From Coprobacter fastidiosus (lineage in GTDB: Bacteria; Bacteroidota; Bacteroidia; Bacteroidales; Coprobacteraceae): a DNA stretch of 64,000 nucleotides. The notes under the pieces are model-generated. The model ran no database searches and was not told the origin of the DNA. It was given only the letters and a program-made list of their open reading frames with translations. Both the position numbers and the translations under genes were made by a program. The first letter of the stretch is position 1. Each line of letters begins with the position of its first letter. The stretch spans positions 558,001 through 622,000 of the forward strand of contig NZ_AP028032.1 of the NCBI RefSeq assembly GCF_030296935.1, read 5' to 3'. Below are positions 56,429 through 64,000 of the stretch, in pieces.

Positions 56429-58522
56429 ATGAAAAGAAAATTTATATTTATAGTTTTTCTAACAATAACTTTATATATGACTCAAGCTGCAAATCCTTTT
56501 TTCGGGAAGTTTAAAACACCCCGAGAAACCGCACCATTCGACAAGATAAAAATAACAGATTACGAACCGGCATTTCAAGAAGGTATTCGTCAACATCAAA
56601 AAGAAGTAGATGCAATTGTCAATCAGCGTTCTACACCTACATTTGAGAACACAATAGAGGCATTAGAACGATCAGGAAATTTACTGAACAAAGTATCAAC
56701 CATATTCTTCGCTGTTTCCGAAGCCGAAGGCAACGATGAGATGATGGCTATTTCTCAAAGAATCTCGCCTATCCTTTCAGAACACGGCAACAATATCAAT
56801 CTGAACGAAAAATTATTCGAACGGGTCAAATTCGTTTACGACAAAAAAGGAGAATTGGATTTATCTCCCGAACAAATGGCTCTATTGAACGATACTTATG
56901 AAAGCATGGTACGCAAAGGCGCTAACCTGAAAGGCGAAAATCGGGAAAAATACCGTAAACTTACAACCGAGCTAAATCAATTAACTTTGACATTCGGACA
57001 AAATCTGCTTAAAGCGACAAACAGTTTCGAAATGCTATTGACTAAGCCTGAAGAATTGGACGGGCTTCCTCAAAGTGCGATAGATGCAGCGGCATTAATG
57101 GCTCAAAACAAAGGGAAAAAAGGATTTCTTTTCGACCTTTCTTATCCGAGCTATGGCCCGTTTATGCAATATTCGGCACGTCGGGATTTGAGAGAAAAAA
57201 TGTATCGGGCATATAACTCTCGCTGCCAGACCGGAAAGTTCGACAATACACAAATCGTAAAACGTATTGCTGAAGTCAGGATGGAAATCTCCAAATTGAT
57301 GGGAAAAGAGAATTATGCAGAGTATACATTGGAACGCCGTATGGCAAAAAACAGCCGAAATGTATATAACTTGCTAAATCAGTTATTAGAAGCATACAAA
57401 CCTGAAGCTTTACAAGAAGTTAGAGAAGTAAAAGGTTTTGCAATCGGTATGGAAGGTAAAAACTTCGATCTGATGCCATGGGACTGGTCTTATTACTCAG
57501 ATAAATTAAAAAATGCCAAATACGATCTTAACGATGAAATGCTGAAACCTTATTTCGAATTGAATCGAGTAAAAAAAGGTGTATTCGGTTTAGCAACACG
57601 TTTATACGGTCTCAAATTTAAGAAGAACAATAAAATTCCCGTATATCATCCAGAAGTAGAAGCTTTTGAAGTTTTTGATGCAAATAATAAATATGTAGGC
57701 GTATTATACACAGATTTTCATCCTCGAGCAACCAAAAGAGGCGGTGCATGGATGACCGAATATAAAGGACAATGGAAAGATGAGAATGGAAAAGACAGTC
57801 GCCCCCATATTACTATCGTTATGAATTTCACTCGTCCGACAGCTGACAAACCGGCATTATTGACTTATGGGGAGGTCGAAACCTTTTTGCATGAATTCGG
57901 TCATTCTCTACACGGTTTATTGGCAAACTCAACTTATGCATCTCTTTCCGGAACAAATGTATTTCGTGACTTTGTAGAACTGCCTTCTCAGATTATGGAA
58001 AACTGGCTTTCCGAAAAAGAGTTTCTCGATACATTTGCCTCCCATTATGAAACAGGGAAAAAAATGCCGGCAAAACTAATCGAAAAGATAAAAAAATCAA
58101 GACAATATAATGCGGCTTATCTCTGTTTGCGTCAATTATCTTTCGGATTTCTCGATATGGCTTGGTACACACAAACCGATTCCATCGAAAACGTTATTGA
58201 ATTTGAACAAAAGGCAATGGCTCCGACCCAATTATTACCAATTGTCGACGGAACCGGAATGAGCAATCAATTCGGACATATTTTTTCAGGAGGCTATGCT
58301 GCCGGATATTACGGATATAAATGGGCTGAAGTTCTTGATGCAGATGCATTTTCTTTATTTAAAGAAAAAGGTATCTTCAATCGAGAAATTGCCGAATCCT
58401 TTAGAAAAAATATTCTCGAAAAAGGAGGTACAGAAGATCCGATGGAATTGTATAAACGTTTTCGCGGACATGAACCTTCTATAAAAGCATTGATGCAACG
58501 CGATGGTATTCTCAACGAATAA
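56429..58522 (+). CDS. Exported M3-family peptidyl-dipeptidase
   Basis: A 697-residue zinc metallopeptidase. HEFGH (FLHEFGHSLHGLL, about residue 488) binds zinc, with the downstream Glu in DFVELPSQIMENW. An N-terminal hydrophobic segment (KFIFIVFLTITLYMTQAANP) indicates export, so it likely works in the periplasm, removing dipeptides from peptide C-termini as Dcp does. The ATG at 56429 is chosen over a TTG 12 codons upstream because it starts the signal peptide. It ends at a strong terminator. Confidence 0.93.
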   Translation: MKRKFIFIVFLTITLYMTQAANPFFGKFKTPRETAPFDKIKITDYEPAFQEGIRQHQKEVDAIVNQRSTPTFENTIEALERSGNLLNKVSTIFFAVSEAEGNDEMMAISQRISPILSEHGNNINLNEKLFERVKFVYDKKGELDLSPEQMALLNDTYESMVRKGANLKGENREKYRKLTTELNQLTLTFGQNLLKATNSFEMLLTKPEELDGLPQSAIDAAALMAQNKGKKGFLFDLSYPSYGPFMQYSARRDLREKMYRAYNSRCQTGKFDNTQIVKRIAEVRMEISKLMGKENYAEYTLERRMAKNSRNVYNLLNQLLEAYKPEALQEVREVKGFAIGMEGKNFDLMPWDWSYYSDKLKNAKYDLNDEMLKPYFELNRVKKGVFGLATRLYGLKFKKNNKIPVYHPEVEAFEVFDANNKYVGVLYTDFHPRATKRGGAWMTEYKGQWKDENGKDSRPHITIVMNFTRPTADKPALLTYGEVETFLHEFGHSLHGLLANSTYASLSGTNVFRDFVELPSQIMENWLSEKEFLDTFASHYETGKKMPAKLIEKIKKSRQYNAAYLCLRQLSFGFLDMAWYTQTDSIENVIEFEQKAMAPTQLLPIVDGTGMSNQFGHIFSGGYAAGYYGYKWAEVLDADAFSLFKEKGIFNREIAESFRKNILEKGGTEDPMELYKRFRGHEPSIKALMQRDGILNE

Positions 58523-58545
58523 TCCAGCATTTTTGCATTATCAAT

Positions 58546-58588
58546 AAAAGAAATTCCCATCGAATATTATTCGATGGGAATTTCTTTT
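58546..58588. terminator. Bidirectional terminator after the M3 peptidase
   Basis: AAAAGAAATTCCCATCGAA pairs with its complement around a 5-base loop, with T- and A-runs at the ends. It serves the peptidase gene and the converging lipoprotein gene. Confidence 0.9.
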
Positions 58589-58614
58589 TGGATTGTATTA
58601 ATATCATCCTAACA

Positions 58615-59034
58615 TTACTCTACCGGTTGACAAGAAAAGACCATACCGAAATTGCCGGCAGCATGTGAACCTGTAAAAATCAGCTCATAATCATTAACCG
58701 TCTTCGTATAAATTCCTTCCGCATTAGGATTCACCAAAAAATTTTCAGAGGCAAGTTTTGCATAATATTCCGTAGCCATAGATGCATCACATTTATAATC
58801 AAAGAAAGCAACACTTTCTAAACCGAATGTTTTATTATACTGATGCAATTCTATATCACCTTCATACTTCGGGAAATTTCCCATAAACGGATACTTCTCG
58901 ACCAACTTCTCCCATGTCATTCCGGTTGTAACCTCAACATCCCCGTCCCCATCTTCATCATCGTCTTTCGAACAACCAACTGACAAAAAAGAAAGAGCTA
59001 TAACACAACTCAATACTGTAAAAAACTTTTTCAT
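58615..59034 (-). CDS. Small lipoprotein of unknown function
   Basis: A 139-residue lipoprotein: MKKFFTVLSCVIALSFLSVGCSKDDDEDGDG, with lipidated Cys at 21 followed by an acidic linker, a pattern common for surface-exposed Bacteroidota lipoproteins. The compact remainder (MTWEKLVEKYPFMGNFPKYEG...) has no domain I recognise. It lies 19 bases after the outer-membrane protein gene upstream and is probably co-transcribed with it. Confidence 0.75.
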   Translation of the reverse strand: MKKFFTVLSCVIALSFLSVGCSKDDDEDGDGDVEVTTGMTWEKLVEKYPFMGNFPKYEGDIELHQYNKTFGLESVAFFDYKCDASMATEYYAKLASENFLVNPNAEGIYTKTVNDYELIFTGSHAAGNFGMVFSCQPVE

Positions 59035-59053
59035 AATTTGATATTTTTACTAT

Positions 59054-60373
59054 TTAAAACCGAAAAGAAAATCCACCGGAAACATAGCCGATATCATAGC
59101 CACTCTCTACATACACGCCTACTTTTTTACAAAAGTAATAACGTAAACCTGCGATTGCAATGCCGCTGACACTCGTGTCCATATTACTCTCAGCAATCAT
59201 TTTTTCATCACTTTCGCAATCAATTGTTCGATTTCCGGTCATATTCAAGTCCATCATCAAACGTGCATAGAACTCAAAGTTGTGACAAAGAGTTAAATGC
59301 CAACTTAATCCGGCACAAATATCAAATCTATTACAAGATGTTGCCTTTGTCTTTGGACCATAACCATTATCCCATTCCCAATTATAACTATATTTGCTAT
59401 AAGTAGCTCCGAACAAATACCCGATGCTCCCCAACTTACTGAAATCAAGGAAACAAATATCTGAATAAATACCGATGGGAGGAATGTCTATTTTATAACC
59501 ATTTCCTCCATGTTTGATTTTTCGCGACCAAGGAGCGATATCCGGAGCAATTCCTATTTGCATAGTTCTCATATATTGGGGAAACACGACTTCATTCTTC
59601 ACTCTTTTCCATGAAGCCGACTCAGTTCCGCTAACAACTGTAATAGAATTTTGAACGCCAAGCTGATCATTTTCAATTTTTCCAGCTACTCTTTTTACCG
59701 GGCGGTCACCATATTCCGTTTCCCAGCTTTTTACGACACTCATCATATCTTCAAATTCTTTTGCCTTAATACGCAATGCAAATTCAGGATAATCATAAAT
59801 TTTGCAGAAATAATATGCCATTTGTGTTCTATTCACTGCCGGTGTGCCAATTACATAGGGCGCAGATAGATATTGACGGGATGTAAATATTGCAATATCT
59901 TTATCAATACTGAAATAATAATACATTTCTCTGCTAACAGTAGTTATATTATTTACTCTATTTTGAATAACAAAAAATGCAGAATATACATCAATACCAT
60001 TTCCATCATATTCAATCCTAACCCAACGGATTTTCGGTTTTCCTGCCATAAAGCCGATATTTTTACATTTTCGCTTTACATATTTAAGTTTATCCATAAC
60101 TATTAGCGAATCAATATCTTCGCTGATATACCGGATTCTCTCTCCTTGAGGAGTTTCACTCACCTCAAAAAAAGTCGGATCATTCACTATTGCCGATCGC
60201 AGATAACCTTTCACAATCGAACTTTTCGATTGTGAAACGATTTTGTTCAAATATAACGTTACTGGAACAGCTTCTGCATCTATTTTCTTCTTTTTTCGAG
60301 CTATGGCTTCGGGAATAAGAACTATTCCGAAAACCACAATCAATAATAATCTTATTAACAAAAAATCTCTCAT
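59054..60373 (-). CDS. Exported protein with probable C-terminal outer-membrane beta-barrel
   Basis: A 439-residue protein with an N-terminal signal-like helix (LIRLLLIVVFGIVLIPEAIA). The last ~170 residues alternate hydrophobic and polar residues (SIGYLFGATYSKYSYNWEW, DICAGLSWHLTLCHNFEFYARLMMD, VGVYVESGYDIGYVSGGFSFRF) and end in Phe, as beta-barrel proteins do. The N-terminal half is unfamiliar. With the lipoprotein downstream it may form an envelope pair of unknown role. Confidence 0.7.
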   Translation of the reverse strand: MRDFLLIRLLLIVVFGIVLIPEAIARKKKKIDAEAVPVTLYLNKIVSQSKSSIVKGYLRSAIVNDPTFFEVSETPQGERIRYISEDIDSLIVMDKLKYVKRKCKNIGFMAGKPKIRWVRIEYDGNGIDVYSAFFVIQNRVNNITTVSREMYYYFSIDKDIAIFTSRQYLSAPYVIGTPAVNRTQMAYYFCKIYDYPEFALRIKAKEFEDMMSVVKSWETEYGDRPVKRVAGKIENDQLGVQNSITVVSGTESASWKRVKNEVVFPQYMRTMQIGIAPDIAPWSRKIKHGGNGYKIDIPPIGIYSDICFLDFSKLGSIGYLFGATYSKYSYNWEWDNGYGPKTKATSCNRFDICAGLSWHLTLCHNFEFYARLMMDLNMTGNRTIDCESDEKMIAESNMDTSVSGIAIAGLRYYFCKKVGVYVESGYDIGYVSGGFSFRF

Positions 60374-60742
60374 ATATTATCTTTTTCGAATCCTTTTCAA
60401 AAGAACAAGCATAACAAATCGTCATTTCTATTACATCTTATTACTAAATTTTCAATATAATCACTTGATTTTAAGCAACGACATTATCTATATAAATTTT
60501 ATACAAATAAAAACATTATTTTCTTTATATTTTGCCCATAATTATTTTATTATTATTCAAAAAAGAAGCAATTAAGTTACTTCCGACCCTTTTCCCAATT
60601 TTATTTTATCACATTTATCCGGTTCAATATTTCCCTCTAAAGTTCTATTTCGCGTTATAATTGTTCTATAAGTCATTTAATAAAGAATAAACAGCCTATT
60701 ATTTAAAAAAAATATATACGTTTATGTCATAAATGAAATATT
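60374..60742. other. AT-rich spacer between divergent genes
   Basis: About 370 bases between the outer-membrane protein gene and the AraC-type regulator. No exact TAnnTTTG box, no strong hairpin and no credible small gene was seen. Confidence 0.4.
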
Positions 60743-61621
60743 ATGAAACATATATCAGTTCCTAAAATAGATTTATCATCCGTAAAAAACTACAACACGA
60801 TCGATCTGATAGATACAGACTTCGCCATACTGGATAACATCAATAATATTCCGCTGTTTGACTATCCTTCGATCATCGAAACAACAGTTTTCGCACTTTG
60901 CCTGAAAGGAAATTGTAAAATAACAATCAATCTGAATGAATATAATATATGCCCGAACGATATGATCTTGCTTATGCCAAATCAGATCGTCATGTTATGC
61001 GAGAAAAGCGATGATGTTTCGGGATTATTTATAGTCGTGTCAAAAAATTTCAGTAACGAGATTCTTCCCAGCACAGAAGATATGCTATCTGTATTTTTTT
61101 ACGCAAAAGAATCCCCTAAAACTACACTTAACCCGAATGAAATAAAATGTTTAAAAGAATATCATTCTTTTTTGCGAAACAAGGTAAAGGAAACAGAGAA
61201 TATTTATCGCAAAGAAATCATACGCATATTATTGAAATCCTTATTTTATGAAATTGCCAATATTACCAAGAAAAAAATTCCAGAGAAATCGATACGAAAA
61301 TCTAGAAAAACGGAGGTATTCGAATCTTTTTTAAAAACAGTCGCCACGCATTATAAACAACAACGCTCTGTAACCTTTTATGCCGACAAACTATATTTGA
61401 CTCCTAAATACCTTTCTTGTGTAATTAAAGAGATAAGCGGAAAATCTGCTGGAGAGTGGATCGATGAACAAGTTATTTTGGCCGCTAAAGCATTGCTTAA
61501 ATCAAGTAACATGACAATTCAGGAAATTTCAGTAGAACTAAATTTTGCCAATCAATCTTTTTTCGGGAAATATTTTAAACAACATACTGGTATTTCTCCC
61601 AAAGCTTATCGAAAGATATAA
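60743..61621 (+). CDS. AraC-family transcriptional regulator
   Basis: A 292-residue regulator. The N-terminal ~150 residues look like a cupin-type sensing domain (FALCLKGNCKITINLNEYNICPNDMILLMPNQ). The C-terminal ~100 residues hold two helix-turn-helix motifs (VTFYADKLYLTPKYLSCVIKEISGKS and MTIQEISVELNFANQSFFGKYFKQHTGISPKAYRK). Its targets are unknown; the divergent outer-membrane/lipoprotein pair is the nearest candidate. Confidence 0.9.
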   Translation: MKHISVPKIDLSSVKNYNTIDLIDTDFAILDNINNIPLFDYPSIIETTVFALCLKGNCKITINLNEYNICPNDMILLMPNQIVMLCEKSDDVSGLFIVVSKNFSNEILPSTEDMLSVFFYAKESPKTTLNPNEIKCLKEYHSFLRNKVKETENIYRKEIIRILLKSLFYEIANITKKKIPEKSIRKSRKTEVFESFLKTVATHYKQQRSVTFYADKLYLTPKYLSCVIKEISGKSAGEWIDEQVILAAKALLKSSNMTIQEISVELNFANQSFFGKYFKQHTGISPKAYRKI

Positions 61622-61661
61622 TAAAAAGGATTATAGAAAATTTTGTTTTTTCTATAATCCT
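61622..61661 (-). terminator. Terminator of the phosphosugar mutase gene
   Basis: AGGATTATAGAAAA and its complement form a 14-bp stem; on the minus strand TTTTT follows (61622-61626). It may also stop the converging AraC gene. Confidence 0.75.
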
Positions 61662-61685
61662 CCTTACTATCATTTTTTACCTATA

Positions 61686-63434
61686 TCAAATTCCAAGAGA
61701 AACTTTTACGGCTTCTATTTTCTGATTTGCTAATTCATTGACTTTATCATAATCTTCACGAGATTTCAATTCACCTTTTACTTCTATATAGAATTTTATT
61801 TTAGGCTCTGTTCCTGAAGGACGTATAGAAACTTTAGTCCCATCTTCTGTAAAATACTGTAACACATTCGATGTAGTCGGCATATCTAAAGTATACTTTT
61901 CATTCTCCACCAAATCATTAGCAACTAAAGGAGAAAAGTCTTTTGTAAGAATAACTTTCGAACCGGCAATCTCCGTCATCGGATTATTCCTGAAATTCTT
62001 CATCATCGCTTCGATTTCTTCAGCCCCCGATTTTCCCTTACGAACTACAGAAATACCTTTTTCTTTAGAGAAACCGTAAGTCAAATAAATATCTTGTAAC
62101 ATTTCATATACAGTCTTGCCATTATCTTTTGCCCAAGCTGCAACCTCCGCCATCAAAGAAATTGCAGATACAGCATCTTTATCCCGAGCAAAATCCTCAG
62201 CCAAAAAGCCGTAGCTTTCCTCTCCTCCACCGATATATTTCTTCTTTCCTTCCAACTCACGGATTACAGATGCAATCCATTTAAACCCGGTATAACAATC
62301 ATAGCAAGTGATATTATTACGATCAGCAATTGTTTTTATCAACTCAGTCGTCACGATAGTTTTCACGATATATTCGTTTCCTGTAAGTCTGCCTAACTCT
62401 TTATATTTGGTCATCAAATAATTAAGTAAAATCATAACAATCTGATTTCCATTTACAAGAACAAATTCCCCTTTATCATTCTTTACTGCTATACCAATAC
62501 GATCGGCATCAGGATCTGAAGCCATAACGATATCGGCATCCACTTCGATACCTTTACGTATAGCCATATCCAAAGCTGCCGGCTCTTCGGGATTTGGAGA
62601 AACTACTGTCGGAAAATCCCCGCTGACAACATCTTGTTCCGGAACGTGAATGATATTCGTAAATCCAAAATTTTTCAATGATGCCGGAACTAATTTTACA
62701 CCTGTACCGTGTATAGGCGTATAAACAATTTTCATATCTTTATGCCGTTCGATAGCATCAGGACTCAACGACAAAGTTTTAATTTTATCAAGGAAAAGCT
62801 TATCTACCTCTTCTCCGATTATTTCGATCAAAGCGGGATTTCCTTTAAACTTGATATCGGCAATAGAACGTATCTTATTTACTTCAGCAATCGTATTCTT
62901 ATCGTGCGGCGAGATCATTTGAGCGCCATCATTCCAGTATGCCTTGTATCCGTTGTATTCTTTGGGATTGTGAGATGCTGTCAGGATAATACCGCTTTGG
63001 CATCCTAATGCTCTTATGGCAAAAGACATCTCGGGAGTAGGTCTTAATGATTCAAAAAGGTATACCTTGATTCCGTTGGCAGAAAAAATATCTGCAGAAA
63101 TCTCTGCAAACAAACGACTATTATTACGACAATCATGTCCGATTACGACTTTTATTTCAGATAAATCGGCAAATTCTTTTTTTAAATAATTGGATAATCC
63201 CTGTGTCGCAGCACCTACCGTATATATATTCATCCGGTTTGTTCCAGCTCCCATTATCCCACGCAGTCCACCAGTACCGAATTCCAAATCTTTATAAAAC
63301 GACTCTATCAGCTCTGTCTTATCATCATTGTCAAGCATCCTTCTCACTTCGGCTTTAGTGGCTTCATCATAACCGTCTCCCAGCCAAGTCTGTGCTTTTG
63401 CAGTTACTTCTTTCAATAAGGTCTCATTTTCCAT
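61686..63434 (-). CDS. Phosphoglucomutase/phosphomannomutase family enzyme
   Basis: A 582-residue alpha-D-phosphohexomutase. TASHNPKEYNGYK holds the phosphoserine (about S147), ASDPDADRIG the magnesium site, GGGEESYGF the sugar-specificity loop and RPSGTEPKIKFY the phosphate-binding loop. It interconverts sugar 1- and 6-phosphates. Glucose 1-phosphate made here could feed rfbA of the capsule locus, though that gene is distant. Length suits the PgcA-like subgroup. Confidence 0.93.
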   Translation of the reverse strand: MENETLLKEVTAKAQTWLGDGYDEATKAEVRRMLDNDDKTELIESFYKDLEFGTGGLRGIMGAGTNRMNIYTVGAATQGLSNYLKKEFADLSEIKVVIGHDCRNNSRLFAEISADIFSANGIKVYLFESLRPTPEMSFAIRALGCQSGIILTASHNPKEYNGYKAYWNDGAQMISPHDKNTIAEVNKIRSIADIKFKGNPALIEIIGEEVDKLFLDKIKTLSLSPDAIERHKDMKIVYTPIHGTGVKLVPASLKNFGFTNIIHVPEQDVVSGDFPTVVSPNPEEPAALDMAIRKGIEVDADIVMASDPDADRIGIAVKNDKGEFVLVNGNQIVMILLNYLMTKYKELGRLTGNEYIVKTIVTTELIKTIADRNNITCYDCYTGFKWIASVIRELEGKKKYIGGGEESYGFLAEDFARDKDAVSAISLMAEVAAWAKDNGKTVYEMLQDIYLTYGFSKEKGISVVRKGKSGAEEIEAMMKNFRNNPMTEIAGSKVILTKDFSPLVANDLVENEKYTLDMPTTSNVLQYFTEDGTKVSIRPSGTEPKIKFYIEVKGELKSREDYDKVNELANQKIEAVKVSLGI

Positions 63435-63554
63435 ACAATTCTCTTTTTTAGAAAAATTTCACAACATCTATAATACACAAATATACAAAAAAGTTTTTAT
63501 CGATACAGAGATATAAGGCAAAATAGTTTTAAAGCCAGTTTAAATTTTTATCTT

Positions 63555-64000
63555 TCAAAAAGCGACTTTCAACCGGTCTCCAGCATCTTTAGCGACTGCC
63601 CGATAATACTCTTCAGAATATCCCGGAAAATCAGGATCAGCAGGCAAACCGTACCCATTCTCTAAAAAATGCCCGCCTTTTTCTTTTTTCCTATTTCCAT
63701 CTAAATATTTAACCAATAAAAACTCTCCTAACTTTTTCCACTGAACAGTCGTTTGTTGGGCCTGAGCTACACTATAAGCATTCAAAAAGCGAATTGCCGC
63801 TACAGGATCGTTACGATACAAATCATTAGCAACCTTTTCTATTACAGGCTGCTGTACATTAAATGTCGTTTCTATATCTTTCTGAACGGGACGTATATCC
63901 TCTATCATCTGATCATAACGAGAATAAGCCATATTGGCAACCCAATTATGAATCCAAAAAGCAGAAGTCCAAGATAAGTCATACATGCTCCCGTTCAATT
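63555..64000 (-). CDS. C69-family dipeptidase, C-terminal fragment (runs off right edge)
   Basis: The frame is still open at base 64000; about 148 C-terminal residues are seen. SAFWIHNWVANMAYSRYDQMIEDIRPVQKDIE and the following helical part resemble the end of peptidase C69 (PepD-like) dipeptidases, whose nucleophile Cys lies at the missing N-terminus. The apparent TTG start at 63998 is an artefact of the window edge. In Bacteroidales these are usually exported dipeptidases. Confidence 0.72.
   Translation of the reverse strand, partial: LNGSMYDLSWTSAFWIHNWVANMAYSRYDQMIEDIRPVQKDIETTFNVQQPVIEKVANDLYRNDPVAAIRFLNAYSVAQAQQTTVQWKKLGEFLLVKYLDGNRKKEKGGHFLENGYGLPADPDFPGYSEEYYRAVAKDAGDRLKVAF

Noticed and set aside
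1-64000. CRISPR arrays, rRNA, tRNA, complete insertion sequences
   Set aside because: I looked for regular spaced repeats, cloverleaf-like tRNA ends and transposase genes and saw none; the only recombinase is the one beside the invertible element. Covariance-model searches would be needed to exclude small RNAs.

Overview
The window is AT-rich Bacteroidales chromosome (phylum Bacteroidota). Support comes from gene content (UpxY-type antiterminator, inositol-lipid cluster, fused DAHP synthase/chorismate mutase, LTA-synthase-like sulfatase), from Bacteroidota-style promoters (TAnnTTTG, sometimes with an upstream TTTG) in front of many genes, and from scarce Shine-Dalgarno sequences. The genus cannot be fixed by eye; a gut Bacteroidales such as Barnesiella, Coprobacter or Parabacteroides would fit. 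I saw no rRNA, tRNA, CRISPR array or intact insertion sequence.

Layout. 1-123: start of an unknown gene running off the left edge. 232-4140 (minus): five-gene inositol phospholipid/sphingolipid operon (inositol-phosphate synthase, PIP phosphatase, GtrA-like protein, PIP synthase, PAP2-type inositol-phosphoceramide synthase). 4577-8834 (plus): Phe/Tyr operon pheA - aminotransferase - DAHP synthase/chorismate mutase - tyrA, preceded by TWO consecutive leader peptides made almost only of Phe and Tyr codons, each followed by its own antiterminator/terminator pair. 8877-27398: housekeeping and surface genes (trmN6-like, lon, prfA, pyrF, pgk, two exported proteins, cvfB-like, GH27 alpha-galactosidase, flavodoxin/ferredoxin protein, DUF3298-type lipoprotein, valS, a digH-like exported hydrolase).

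27472-49683 (minus) is a capsule/exopolysaccharide locus. Read in transcription order it has a tyrosine recombinase, a 348-bp invertible promoter element bounded by perfect 26-bp inverted repeats, a ~480-nt leader, upxY, wza-like, wzc-like kinase, rfbACDB for dTDP-L-rhamnose, a flippase, glycosyltransferases, a pyruvyl-transferase/F420-beta-like pair, an acetyltransferase and a Wzy-type polymerase. In the orientation given, the only convincing promoter in the invertible segment points away from the capsule genes, into the 3' end of the recombinase, so the locus reads as OFF. The upxY start also looks one base out of frame with a well-placed ribosome binding site.

49903-64000: an EamA transporter broken by an amber codon, dinB with a TTG start, a TPR protein, an LTA-synthase-like sulfatase, an exported M3 peptidase, two unknown envelope proteins, an AraC regulator, a phosphosugar mutase and the 3' part of a C69 dipeptidase gene. 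The observations most worth following are the tandem Phe/Tyr attenuators and the invertible capsule switch with its adjacent recombinase.
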